The translations under genes and the position numbers were made by a program. 64,000 nucleotides of DNA from Alistipes sp. (lineage in GTDB: Bacteria > Bacteroidota > Bacteroidia > Bacteroidales > Rikenellaceae): contig JALENN010000009.1 in NCBI GenBank assembly GCA_022767745.1, forward strand, positions 301,420 through 365,419, given 5' to 3'. Under the pieces are notes generated by a model that saw only the letters and a list, made by a program, of their open reading frames with translations, ran no database searches and was not told the DNA's origin. Below are positions 42,851 through 51,241 of this stretch, one piece after another. The number at the start of each line of letters is the position of its first letter. Position 1 is the first letter of the stretch.

Positions 42851-44449
42851 ATGAGATTTGTTCAGTTTGTGGCGGCCGTCGCGTGCGCCCTCGGCATGTC
42901 GTTCGGCGCATGGGCGCAGGGAGACAACGGCGACGGAACCTTCTCGAACCCCGTGCTGTGGGCCGATGTGCCCGACCCCGACGTGATACGCGTCGGCAGG
43001 GATTTCTACATGGTAAGCACCACGATGCACCTTATGCCCGGAGCGCCCGTCATGCATTCGCGCGATCTGGTCAACTGGCGTACGGTGGGGTATGTGTTCG
43101 ACCGTCTGGACGACAAGCCCGCCTACGACCTTCTCGGCGCAACGGTCTACGGCCGCGGACAGTGGGCTACCTCGATGCGTTACCACGACGGCATGTACTA
43201 TGCCTACTTCTCGCCCAACGACGCTCCGTTTCGCGGGTATGTCTATAAGGCGAAAGACCCGGCGGGCGAGTGGACACTGGTCTCGCGCATACCTCATTTC
43301 CACGACGCCTCGCTGCTCTTCGACGACGACGGCCGTGTCTATATGTTCTACGGTGCGGGGCAGGTGCGAGAACTCAGGCCCGACCTTACGGATGTGATGC
43401 CCGGAGGGTTGGATGCCCGCGTCTTCGAGCGCGGCAGCGATGAGACGGGGCTGCTAGAGGGCAGCCGCGTCATAAAGCACGATGGCAAGTATTACGTGCT
43501 GATGATATCGTGGCCTGCGGGCGGCATACGCCGTCAGGTGTGCTACCGTGCCGACCGTATTACGGGACCCTACGAGAAACGTGTGGTGCTGGAGGACCGT
43601 TTCGGCCCATACGGCGGCGTGGGGCAGGGCACGATCGTCGACGACGGCCGCGGCAACTGGTACGGCATCATATTCCAGGACCGTGGCGGAGTGGGGCGTG
43701 TGCCTATGCTTATGCCGTGCCGCTGGGTCGACGGCTGGCCCATGCTCGGCGACGGGCAGGGACATGTGCCCGAGGTGATGGAGAAGCCCGTGGCGGGATG
43801 TGCGCCGCGCGGGGTGGTCGTGAGCGATGACTTCGGCGGAAAGCGTCTCAAGATGGAGTGGCAGTGGAACCACAACCCCGTGGATTCGTGCTGGTCGCTG
43901 CGCGAGCGCCGCGGGTGGCTGCGCCTGACGGCGGGACGTGTCGTGGAGAGCATATTCGAGGCGCCCAATACCCTCACGCAGCGTATGGAGGGGCCCCGTT
44001 GCCGCGGCGTGGTGGCGATGGACCTCGCGGGAATGGAGGATGGCGACGTGGCCGGATTCGCCGCCTTCAACGGCGACACGGGCATGCTGGCCGTGGAGTG
44101 CCGCGGCGGCCGCAAGTATCTCTCGATGCGCAGCGAGAGCGTAAGCCTCGCCGACGACACGAAACGCGTCACGGGCGTAGAGCGGGAGGTGCCGGAGGAG
44201 GTGGAGCTGACATCCGACATGGTCTACCTGCGTATCGATGCCGACTTCCGTCCGGGGCGTGACATGGCCTCGTTCATGTACAGTTATGACAACAGCACGT
44301 GGACGAAGATCGGGCGCGACTACAGGATGATATTCGATTACCGCCGCTTCTTCATGGGATCGAAGTTCGCCATATTCAACTACGCCACGTGCCGCACGGG
44401 CGGCCATGTCGACGTCGACTTCTTCGACTACGAAAGGTTGCGCGACTGA
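42851..44449 (+). CDS. GH43 glycosidase, subfamily 12-like, with C-terminal beta-sandwich
   Basis: 532 residues with a signal peptide ending near AWAQ (about 23). The propeller has VLWADVPDPDVIRVGRDFYM (base Asp in the PDP step), HDASLLFDDDGRVYMFYGAG and ETGLLEGSRVIKHDGKYYV (acid Glu). A beta-sandwich follows from about 325. The start lies 3 bases after the GH95 stop, which implies joint translation. Subfamily 12 members of GH43 act as arabinofuranosidases in xyloglucan loci, and GH95 enzymes remove fucose there, so a fucosylated plant glycan is one reading; this is inference. Confidence 0.85.
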   Translation: MRFVQFVAAVACALGMSFGAWAQGDNGDGTFSNPVLWADVPDPDVIRVGRDFYMVSTTMHLMPGAPVMHSRDLVNWRTVGYVFDRLDDKPAYDLLGATVYGRGQWATSMRYHDGMYYAYFSPNDAPFRGYVYKAKDPAGEWTLVSRIPHFHDASLLFDDDGRVYMFYGAGQVRELRPDLTDVMPGGLDARVFERGSDETGLLEGSRVIKHDGKYYVLMISWPAGGIRRQVCYRADRITGPYEKRVVLEDRFGPYGGVGQGTIVDDGRGNWYGIIFQDRGGVGRVPMLMPCRWVDGWPMLGDGQGHVPEVMEKPVAGCAPRGVVVSDDFGGKRLKMEWQWNHNPVDSCWSLRERRGWLRLTAGRVVESIFEAPNTLTQRMEGPRCRGVVAMDLAGMEDGDVAGFAAFNGDTGMLAVECRGGRKYLSMRSESVSLADDTKRVTGVEREVPEEVELTSDMVYLRIDADFRPGRDMASFMYSYDNSTWTKIGRDYRMIFDYRRFFMGSKFAIFNYATCRTGGHVDVDFFDYERLRD

Positions 44450-44474
44450 TCGGCCATACAGCGATATAACAGAA

Positions 44475-44502
44475 AAAGGGTCACGCTTGCGTGACCCTTT
44501 TC
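44475..44502. terminator. Bidirectional terminator between GH43 and tRNA-Arg
   Basis: AAAAGGGTCACGC pairs with GCGTGACCCTTTT around a two-base loop, with runs of A and T on either side. Confidence 0.85.
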
Positions 44503-44504
44503 AG

Positions 44505-44578
44505 TGACTCCGACAGGATTCAAACCTGTAACCGCTTGATCCGTAGTCAAGTACTCTATTCAGTTGAGCTACGGAGCC
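44505..44578 (-). tRNA. tRNA-Arg (anticodon ACG)
   Basis: 74 bases on the minus strand. The acceptor GGCTCCG pairs with CGGAGTC, followed by discriminator A; CCA is not encoded. The anticodon arm is CTTGA-CTACGGA-TCAAG, giving anticodon ACG, and the T arm contains GGTTTGAATCC. ACG would be edited to ICG to read CGU, CGC and CGA. Confidence 0.95.
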
Positions 44579-44596
44579 ATTTGCTTATGGCGTGTG

Positions 44597-44628
44597 CAAA
44601 TGTACGGCAAAAAATGTTCAGATGCAAA
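44597..44628 (-). promoter_or_regulatory. Bacteroidota-type promoter of tRNA-Arg
   Basis: On the minus strand TTTG (44628-44625), a 20-base spacer and TACATTTG (44604-44597) match the consensus exactly, 18 bases before the tRNA. Confidence 0.8.
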
Positions 44629-44762
44629 TTTTTTTGCGTTTTTTTTCGTCCCGTCATTATCCGTAGCTCTGCGCAGGCTCATCGCGGGGCTGCCGCCGCA
44701 CGCTTGTAACCCGCCGTTTCGGTCTGCAGCAGCCATGTGACGCCTTTCGGCCGCAAAATGAA

Positions 44763-44787
44763 AGAAGCCGCCCACAGCGGGCGGCTC
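44763..44787 (-). terminator. Terminator of the small lipoprotein gene
   Basis: On the minus strand GGAGCCGCCCG pairs with CGGGCGGCTTC over most of its length and is followed by TTTCATTTTG. It lies about 27 bases after the gene. Confidence 0.6.
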
Positions 44788-44813
44788 CGTGTCAGAGAGT
44801 GCAGCGTCGGCGG

Positions 44814-45155
44814 TCACTTCAGAAATATGTCGCCCGAGGTGAGGTACTTGTTTCCCGAGACCTCCTTGACCAGCCTGCCGTTGACCCATACGCGGATGGT
44901 GATGAGTGTCGTCTCGTCGTCGCAGCGGGCCTTGATCGAGAAGAGTGTCTCGTCGGTCCTGAACGACGATTCGTAGTGGCTGCGTATGACCGTTCCCATT
45001 TCGCTTTGGTCCGTGGGGCTGTATATGCGTACGGGTTGGTCGGTGTTGGCTTCGATGGTGAAGCGGACGTCGTTTACGTCGTTTTTCTTGCCGGAGCAGC
45101 CTCCGAACATCATGGCCGTAATGGCAATGATCATGATAATCATCATCTGTTTCAT
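44814..45155 (-). CDS. Small lipoprotein of unknown function
   Basis: 113 residues. A hydrophobic signal rich in Met and Ile ends in the lipobox GGC with Cys20, followed by SGKKND. The mature part of about 90 residues has alternating strands (VRFTIEANTDQPVRIYS, then TLITIRVWVNGRLVKEVSG) that suggest a small beta-sandwich. I do not recognise a family. It is a single gene between tRNA-Arg and the S9 peptidase, with its own terminator. Upstream, TATATTTG on the minus strand at 45244-45237 is a possible -7 box without a fitting -33. Confidence 0.65.
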   Translation of the reverse strand: MKQMMIIMIIAITAMMFGGCSGKKNDVNDVRFTIEANTDQPVRIYSPTDQSEMGTVIRSHYESSFRTDETLFSIKARCDDETTLITIRVWVNGRLVKEVSGNKYLTSGDIFLK

Positions 45156-45377
45156 AATCTGTTAAAATTGGTTGTTTTTCGGTCGGATCGCCATTCGGCG
45201 GCCGGGCATTGCCGCCGGGCGGGGATCCATTGGGCGCAAATATATATGCCGAGTGCCGTTTGTGGTGTGCCGCGGGCGTTTTTATGGCGCTATACGATAG
45301 TTTTATGTCCTTATGCAATGTAGCGGCGGCCTGCGCGTGCTTGCCTTGCCGGAGTGCCGTGTGGTGCAGGCAGGAGA

Positions 45378-45413
45378 AAGGCCCCGTACCGGCATTGCGT
45401 CGGTACGGGGCCT
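45378..45413 (-). terminator. Terminator of the S9 peptidase gene
   Basis: AAGGCCCCGTACCG pairs with CGGTACGGGGCCTT around a nine-base loop, 25 bases after the stop codon. The T-run on the minus side is short (TTTCTCC). Confidence 0.7.
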
Positions 45414-45437
45414 TGCGTGGCGGTGGGCTGCGGGCGC

Positions 45438-47552
45438 TTACAGGTTGCGCAGCGTGTATTCTACCATCTTGCGGCGTATGTTGTAGCCGTCAGACGGGTA
45501 CATCGAGTGGTTCTGGTCGGGATATATCATCATGTCGTACTGCTTGCCTGCGCGGTTCAGCGCGCGGCACATCTCCATCGTATTCTGCACGTGGACGTTG
45601 TCGTCGGCCGTGCCGTGTATGATGAGTAGCTGCGTGTGCTCGTCGTCGAGCAGCTGTGCGAAGTTGATGGGCGAGTTGTCGTCGTATCCCGAGGGGTTGT
45701 CCTGCGGCAGGTCATTGTATATCTCGGTGTAGATGGTGTCGTAGTAGCGCCACGAGGTGACGGGTGCCACGGCGATAGCCATCTTGTATATGCCGCCGCC
45801 CTTGCAGGCGCAGCCCAGGGCCATGAAGCCGCCGTACGACCAGCCGTAGATGCCGATGCGGCCGGCGTCGATGTAGGGCTGCTCGCCCAGGTAGCGAGCG
45901 AACGATATCTGGTCCTCGACCTCAAGGGCGCCGAGGTTGCCGTAGGTCTGTTTCTTGAAGGTCTCGCCCATGAATCCCGTGCCGCGGCCGTCGCAGCAGG
46001 CGATGATGTAGCCGTTGGCGGCGAGTACCATCTCCCAGTCGAGCGAGAAACGGTCGGCAACCGACTGCGAACCCGGGCCCGAATACTGCGTTACGAAGAC
46101 GGGGTAGCGCTTCGACGGGTCGAACCCGACGGGCTTGATCATGTAGGCGTTGAGGCTGTCGCCGCGCTCGGTGACGAAGGTGAAGAACTCCTTCTGCGGC
46201 ATCTGCTTCATGCGTTCGGCCAGCTCGGTGCTCTCGGCAAGGGTACGCAGGAGCGTGCCGTCGCCCTTGTGCAGGGTCACGGTGTTGGGCGTGTTGGCCG
46301 TCGAGAAGGTCGAGATGTAGTACTTCATGCCGCGGCTGGGCGAGATCGAATAGGTGCCGTCGCCCTCGGTGAGGCGCGTCTTGCGGCGTCCCTTGTAGTC
46401 TATCGAGTAGAGGTTGCGGCGCAGGGGCGAGGTCTCGGTCGACATGTAGTAGATGGCCTTGTCGGTGGTCTCGACGATCTCGGTCACCTGCCACTCGCCC
46501 GACGTTACGGGGTTAAGGAGACCCTTCTCGGTAGAGTAGAGGTAGATGTGGTTCCAGCCCGTGGCCGTCTCGTTGAGGGCGATGAAACGCTCGCCGTCGA
46601 TGAAGCGTATGGTACCGACCTCGGGACGCTCGACAAACTTGGGCGAGGTCTCGTCGTAGATTACCTTCTGGGTGCCGTCGGTGCGCACGAGAACGACCTC
46701 GAAGTGGTTCTGCTTGCGGTTGACGCGGTAGTAGAAGAGTTCGCCCGCGGGGGTCCAGTCGATGCGCGGCAGGTACTGGTCGGTTTCGGCGCCCGTGTCG
46801 ATGCGGCTCTTTTCGCCCGTGGCGATGTCATACACCCACAGCTCTACCTTCGAGTTGGCGTCGCCGGCCTTGGGGTACTTGAACGAGTAGGGGTGGTTGT
46901 AGAGCGTGCCGTCGTAGCGCATCATGTCGAAAGTGGGGACGGCGCTCTCGTCGAAGCGCAGGTAGGCGATGCGTTTCGAGTCGGGCGAGAAGGCGTAGGC
47001 GCGCGTGAAGGCGTACTCCTCCTCGTAGACCCAGTCGGCCGTGCCGTTGATGACGGCGTTCCACTCGCCGTCGTCGGTGACGGCGAGCGCCTCGCCTCCG
47101 ATCGGGGCGAAGTAGAGGTCGTTGTCCCTGGCGTAGGCCACCATCTTGCCGTCGGGCGAGAGCGTCACGTCGCGCACGCCCTCAAGCGTCATGGCGGGCG
47201 TGCCGTCGCTGCCCAGAGGTACAATCTGCCAGTCGGCATAGAACGAGCGGCGGTAGACGGGGCGGTGGTTGCTGCTCAGCAGCAGCGTCGTCTCGTCGGG
47301 CGAGAAGGTGTATGACGAGAACTCTCCCGTGTAGAGAGTCTGTTTTTCCGAGGCGTCGGCGTAGTTGTGGCGGACGATGGCGTTGCCTTCGCGCGAGGTG
47401 TAGTGCTCGCCGTCGGCCATCGACCGCAGGCCGTAGACGCCGCGGTTGAGCGACGCGATCTGCGTGAGTTCGCGGTATGTCTGCTGGGCCGTCGCAGCCG
47501 TCGCGGCGGCAAGAAGCGTTGCTGTGAGGAGCATTCCCTTTATCTTGATCAT
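45438..47552 (-). CDS. S9-family dipeptidyl peptidase (DPP IV-like)
   Basis: 704 residues with a signal peptide ending near ATAQ (about 22). An eight-bladed propeller fills about 30-460 (TLSPDGKMVAYARDNDLYF and similar blade motifs; EEEYAF is the N-terminal amine-binding Glu pair of DPP IV enzymes). The alpha/beta hydrolase part has GWSYGG with Ser572, Asp650 in GTADDNVH and His682 in DQNHSM as the triad. It removes dipeptides (or tripeptides) after proline in the periplasm, feeding amino acid use. It follows the 47595 gene by 42 bases on the same strand. Confidence 0.9.
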   Translation of the reverse strand: MIKIKGMLLTATLLAAATAATAQQTYRELTQIASLNRGVYGLRSMADGEHYTSREGNAIVRHNYADASEKQTLYTGEFSSYTFSPDETTLLLSSNHRPVYRRSFYADWQIVPLGSDGTPAMTLEGVRDVTLSPDGKMVAYARDNDLYFAPIGGEALAVTDDGEWNAVINGTADWVYEEEYAFTRAYAFSPDSKRIAYLRFDESAVPTFDMMRYDGTLYNHPYSFKYPKAGDANSKVELWVYDIATGEKSRIDTGAETDQYLPRIDWTPAGELFYYRVNRKQNHFEVVLVRTDGTQKVIYDETSPKFVERPEVGTIRFIDGERFIALNETATGWNHIYLYSTEKGLLNPVTSGEWQVTEIVETTDKAIYYMSTETSPLRRNLYSIDYKGRRKTRLTEGDGTYSISPSRGMKYYISTFSTANTPNTVTLHKGDGTLLRTLAESTELAERMKQMPQKEFFTFVTERGDSLNAYMIKPVGFDPSKRYPVFVTQYSGPGSQSVADRFSLDWEMVLAANGYIIACCDGRGTGFMGETFKKQTYGNLGALEVEDQISFARYLGEQPYIDAGRIGIYGWSYGGFMALGCACKGGGIYKMAIAVAPVTSWRYYDTIYTEIYNDLPQDNPSGYDDNSPINFAQLLDDEHTQLLIIHGTADDNVHVQNTMEMCRALNRAGKQYDMMIYPDQNHSMYPSDGYNIRRKMVEYTLRNL

Positions 47553-47594
47553 GGCGTATGCTGGTTAAATGTTACAGGTGGGGTTTTGAGGCCG

Positions 47595-48281
47595 TTAGAT
47601 GTCGTCGACGTTGAAGTCGTAGCCGAGGCGTTTGCCCGTCGAGAACTTCGAGTTGTCCATCTTGGTGTTGAACTGGTCGACCGTGACGCGTTTGTTGTCC
47701 TCGTAGGGGGGCATCAGAAGGTCGAAGTCGATGGCGTAGTTCACGGCCGACTCGATGATGGCGATCAGCGCCTCGCGCGTGATGGCCTCGCGTCCGAAAT
47801 CCATCGGCCGCATTGTCGTCTGGCGCTTGCCCTCGACGAAGAAGCACTTCTCGCGGTTGATGAAGATGCGCCCGATAAGGTAGCCTTCGTCGGCGTTGCG
47901 GTTGAACTTGAACGAGTCGGAGAGGAAGTTGTATATGTTGATGACGCCGCAGTATGAGTTGCAGCGGTCCTGTCGCACGTATTCGTTCTGCCAGATGATG
48001 TGGTTCGAGTCGAACTCGAAGACGTCGGTGTGCATCTGGAAGATGAGCAGGTCGCTGGCGATCTGCAGCTGCGCCTCGAACTTGCCGCGGTCGCGGTACT
48101 CGATGCGGACGCGCTTGTCGAGCTTGTCGTCGAGCAGGTCGTCTATCTCGGAGGCGATCTCGATGAGGACCTCCTTCATGAGGTTGAACGTCGAGAAGGT
48201 GTTGTCGAAGACGTGTTGTTTAAGGGTCGATTTGGTTACTATCGTTGCGAGGATCTTCTCGCGTAAAGGGGTGCTGTCCAT
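47595..48281 (-). CDS. Conserved protein of unknown function
   Basis: 228 residues, no signal peptide and no membrane helix, so cytoplasmic. The N-terminus is helical (LREKILATIVTKSTLKQHVF); the middle has a mixed alpha/beta pattern with FEAQLQIASDLLIFQMHTDV and IIWQNEYVRQDRCNSYCGVI; the end is charged (TVDQFNTKMDNSKFSTGKRL). It resembles uncharacterised Bacteroidota proteins, but I cannot name a domain. It lies between the LysM muramidase and the S9 peptidase genes with gaps of 48 and 42 bases, so an operon is likely. No function is assigned. Confidence 0.7.
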   Translation of the reverse strand: MDSTPLREKILATIVTKSTLKQHVFDNTFSTFNLMKEVLIEIASEIDDLLDDKLDKRVRIEYRDRGKFEAQLQIASDLLIFQMHTDVFEFDSNHIIWQNEYVRQDRCNSYCGVINIYNFLSDSFKFNRNADEGYLIGRIFINREKCFFVEGKRQTTMRPMDFGREAITREALIAIIESAVNYAIDFDLLMPPYEDNKRVTVDQFNTKMDNSKFSTGKRLGYDFNVDDI

Positions 48282-48329
48282 ATATGGTTCTGGTTGTTGT
48301 TTTCTGTTGCGTTGCCGTGCGGCGGGCGG

Positions 48330-49340
48330 CTATTTGAGCTTGAGTGTCTGTCCTGCGGTGAGGGCGTCGTCGGGGCGCATGCGGTTCATGCGCGCCAGCT
48401 TGTTCTGGCGTATGCCGTAGTCCTGCGAGAGCGACCGCAGCGTCTCGCCCTGGCGCACGACGTGCTGGCGTACGTTGCCGCACCACTTCGACTGCTTGCG
48501 CTCGATGTAGATCAGCTCGCCCTTGACCGGGTCGGCCGTCGTGCGCGGGTCGATCTCGTTGTACTTGCGCAGCGTGCGCTCGCTCAGGGCGAAGGTGCGC
48601 GCTATGCGTGCGAAGGTGTCGCCCTCGCCCGCTATGACGTAGTGCGTGCGGTTGTTGACAAAGACGCCATAGCCGTTGTAGGTGCGTTCGGGCACGCGGT
48701 AGTCGTTCGGGTCGATCTTGGCCTCGTGCGTGGCGGGAGTCTCGACGCTGCTCTGGTCGGCGAAGTCGTCGGTGATGCCCTGCTCGGCGCGGCGGTGGGC
48801 GGCGTAGAGCTCCGATCCGTTGGCCTCGTCGAAGAGGTAGAGCTGGTTGTCCTCGATGATGCGTATCAGGCGCTGGGCGTAGTCGGGGGCCGTGGCGTAG
48901 CCTGCGGCCTTGAGTCCGTGGGCCCAGCTGCGGTAGTCGTCCGAGGGGTAGGCGAAGAGCCCGTCGTAGCGAGGCTGCTGGTCGAGGAAGTCGGCGTGGT
49001 CCTGGTACGACTCCTCAACCGAGTCGTACTTGCGGAAACATTCGCCCTTGGCATCGTCGTCGTGGTAGACGCGGTCGCCCTTCCATGTCGACTTGCACTT
49101 GATGCCGAAGTGGTTGTTCGACTTGCGGGCCAGCGTGCTGTTGCCGCTGTCGGATTCGAGTATTCCCTGTGCGAGTGTTATGCTGGCCGGAATGCCGTAA
49201 CGCTCCATGTGCTCGATGGCAATGGCCTTGTAGCGGTCGATGTACTCCTCTTTGGTGATGCGGTTCTGTGCCGCAAGGGGTGCGGCAGAGGCCGCAAGCG
49301 CTAAAAGCGCAAGGTATATTGATTGTTTGGAAAAAATCAT
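48330..49340 (-). CDS. Exported glucosaminidase-domain muramidase with LysM repeats
   Basis: 336 residues from ATG at 49340 (MIFSKQSIYLALLALAA), where a signal peptide begins; the longer frame includes A+T-rich promoter sequence. The N-acetylglucosaminidase domain covers about 28-175, with ASITLAQGILESDSGNSTLA (catalytic Glu in the ILESD step), NNHFGIKC and YDSVEESYQDHADFL. Two LysM repeats follow at about 240-285 (HYVIAGEGDTFARIA) and 292-336 (HVVRQGETLRSLSQDYG). It would cut peptidoglycan in the periplasm during growth or division. Confidence 0.9.
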   Translation of the reverse strand: MIFSKQSIYLALLALAASAAPLAAQNRITKEEYIDRYKAIAIEHMERYGIPASITLAQGILESDSGNSTLARKSNNHFGIKCKSTWKGDRVYHDDDAKGECFRKYDSVEESYQDHADFLDQQPRYDGLFAYPSDDYRSWAHGLKAAGYATAPDYAQRLIRIIEDNQLYLFDEANGSELYAAHRRAEQGITDDFADQSSVETPATHEAKIDPNDYRVPERTYNGYGVFVNNRTHYVIAGEGDTFARIARTFALSERTLRKYNEIDPRTTADPVKGELIYIERKQSKWCGNVRQHVVRQGETLRSLSQDYGIRQNKLARMNRMRPDDALTAGQTLKLK

Positions 49341-49362
49341 TATCTTTGTATTACCGTCAAGG

Positions 49363-49393
49363 CAAAGATAAATTATTTTGTATAAATTACCAA
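49363..49393 (-). promoter_or_regulatory. Bacteroidota-type promoter of the LysM muramidase unit
   Basis: On the minus strand TTG (49393-49391), a 20-base spacer and TATCTTTG (49370-49363) match the consensus, 22 bases before the start codon. Confidence 0.75.
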
Positions 49394-49410
49394 CTAACTG
49401 ACCGCGATAT

Positions 49411-50016
49411 ATGTTTACCGAAAAAGCGAACGCTATTTTCAACAGAGCCATAGCGGATTATCATCTATACGATGACGTGGACCACCATTTCGAGAACCCC
49501 TTTGAGGCGGGTTCGCTCGATGCGCTGCTCTACGAGAAGAATATGGTAGATACCGTGCAGTGGCACCTTGAGGATATTATACGCGACCCGGCAATCGACC
49601 CCGTCGACGCCCTCGCCATCAAGCGCAGGATCGACCGCTCGAACCAGGTGCGCACCGACATGGTCGAGTATATCGACTCGTACTGGCTCGACAAGTTCAA
49701 GGACGTGGCCGTGGCCGCCGACGCGCGGATCAATACCGAAACGCCCGCATGGGCCATCGACCGTCTCTCGATCCTGGCCCTCAAGATATACCACATGCGT
49801 CAGGAGACCGAGCGCACCGACGTGGGGCAGGAGCACCGCGACGCCTGCGGAAAGAAGCTCGCCACGCTGCTTACGCAGCAGGTCGACCTGTCGACGGCAA
49901 TCGAGGAGCTGCTCGAGGACATCGCCGCCGGCCGCAAGTATATGAAGACTTACAAACAGATGAAGATGTACAACGACCCGGCGCTTAATCCGGTACTCTA
50001 TGGCAACAGAAAATAA
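49411..50016 (+). CDS. DUF4254 protein
   Basis: 201 residues, no signal peptide. Mostly helical and charged. The pattern LLYEKNMVDTVQWHLEDIIRDP, then ALAIKRRIDRSNQVRTDMVEYIDSYW and WAIDRLSILALKIYHM is that of DUF4254 proteins of Bacteroidota. Such genes regularly sit just before a GT9 glycosyltransferase gene, as here, where the two overlap by 17 bases. That suggests a helper role in lipopolysaccharide core or surface glycan assembly, which has not been shown as far as I know. Confidence 0.82.
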   Translation: MFTEKANAIFNRAIADYHLYDDVDHHFENPFEAGSLDALLYEKNMVDTVQWHLEDIIRDPAIDPVDALAIKRRIDRSNQVRTDMVEYIDSYWLDKFKDVAVAADARINTETPAWAIDRLSILALKIYHMRQETERTDVGQEHRDACGKKLATLLTQQVDLSTAIEELLEDIAAGRKYMKTYKQMKMYNDPALNPVLYGNRK

Positions 50017-51130
50017 AGAAAAATCCGCCGCAAAGGCACGCCGCCTGCCGCGCCACATCGTCGCCATACGACTCTCGGCCATGGGCGACGTGGTCATGCT
50101 GGCCCACACGCTGCGTGCGTTCAAGGCGGCATATCCCGACGTGAAGGTCACCGTCGCCACGCGCAAGCTCTTCGAGTCGTTCTTCGACGGCATCGACGTC
50201 GACTTCATATTCGTCGACACGAAGGGACGCCACCGCGGTCTGCGGGGACTGTGGCAGCTTTACCGCGACATCGGGCGGCGCGGCGTCGACGCCATTGCCG
50301 ACATGCACGGCGTGCTGCGTTCGATAGTGGTGCGTTCTCTCTTCAGCTTGAGCATGTACCGTTGCGCCAAGATAAACAAGGGCAAGGTCGAGAAGTGGTT
50401 CCGCGTGGGCTACAACAGCCAGAACAGCGTTCCGCTCAAGCATACCGTGGTGCGTTACTGCGACGTGCTGCGCGACCTCGGCTTCGAATTCGACAACCCC
50501 GCCCCTGCGGTCAAGATACCGCGTCCAAACCCCATGGGCGAGAAGCATGGCCTGTGGGTGGGATTCGCCCCGTTCTCGGCGCACGACGGCAAGACCTATC
50601 CCGTCGACCTGCGTACCGAGGCCGTACGCCTGCTTAGCGAGCGTTACGAGCGGGTATTCATCCACAGCGGCGGCGGTGCGGAGGCGGAGTTCGCCATGCA
50701 GATGGAGAACCGCTATTCCAACGTTACGGCCGTGAACGGCAAGGTCGATCTGGCCGGGGAGCTGAACCTGATATCGAACCTCGACTGCATCGTGTCGATG
50801 GACTCGCTCGCAATGCATATGGCTTCGCTCGTGGCGACGCCTGTCGTTTCGGTGTGGGGCGCGACACATCCCGCCCTCGGGTTCCTCGGGTACGGATGTT
50901 CGCCCGAGGGTATCCTTCAGGTGGATATGCCATGCCGTCCGTGTTCGGTCTACGGCGAGATGAAGTGCCAGTACGGTGACTACCGCTGTCTGCGTGCCAT
51001 CACGCCGCAGATGATAGTGGACAAGGTGGACGAGATGATAGCGGCCTCGCAGCCGGAAGTCAAAACAGTGCTGCCTGAGGCGGAAACGCCCGCGGGCAAG
51101 GCGGAAGGGGAGGCGCCGACAGGCAGATAG
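50000..51130 (+). CDS. GT9 (heptosyltransferase-like) glycosyltransferase
   Basis: 376 residues. GT-B fold: the N-terminal half begins IVAIRLSAMGDVVMLAHTLRAFKAAYP, the standard GT9 start with the conserved SAMGDV. The C-terminal half has GFAPFSAHDGKTYP, IHSGGG, a NLISNLDCIVSMDSLAMHMASL nucleotide-sugar-binding run and SVWGATHP. It probably adds a heptose or similar sugar to the lipid A core on the cytoplasmic face. The last 30 residues are a Glu/Pro-rich tail of low complexity. It overlaps the DUF4254 gene by 17 bases. Confidence 0.88.
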   Translation: MATENKEKSAAKARRLPRHIVAIRLSAMGDVVMLAHTLRAFKAAYPDVKVTVATRKLFESFFDGIDVDFIFVDTKGRHRGLRGLWQLYRDIGRRGVDAIADMHGVLRSIVVRSLFSLSMYRCAKINKGKVEKWFRVGYNSQNSVPLKHTVVRYCDVLRDLGFEFDNPAPAVKIPRPNPMGEKHGLWVGFAPFSAHDGKTYPVDLRTEAVRLLSERYERVFIHSGGGAEAEFAMQMENRYSNVTAVNGKVDLAGELNLISNLDCIVSMDSLAMHMASLVATPVVSVWGATHPALGFLGYGCSPEGILQVDMPCRPCSVYGEMKCQYGDYRCLRAITPQMIVDKVDEMIAASQPEVKTVLPEAETPAGKAEGEAPTGR

Positions 51131-51178
51131 CCGATCGGCACAACAGTGTGCGGATGGATGCCGCCCCGGCAGAGCAAT

Positions 51179-51226
51179 GACAAACAGTAACGGCTCACCT
51201 TCATGGGTGAGCCGTTACTGTTTGTC
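51179..51226. terminator. Bidirectional terminator between GT9 and plsX
   Basis: A 21-bp perfect stem, with arms opening GACAAACAGTAACGGC and closing GCCGTTACTGTTTGTC, has a five-base loop. It lies between convergent genes. Confidence 0.85.
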
Positions 51227-51241
51227 CGTATGTCCGTGGTT

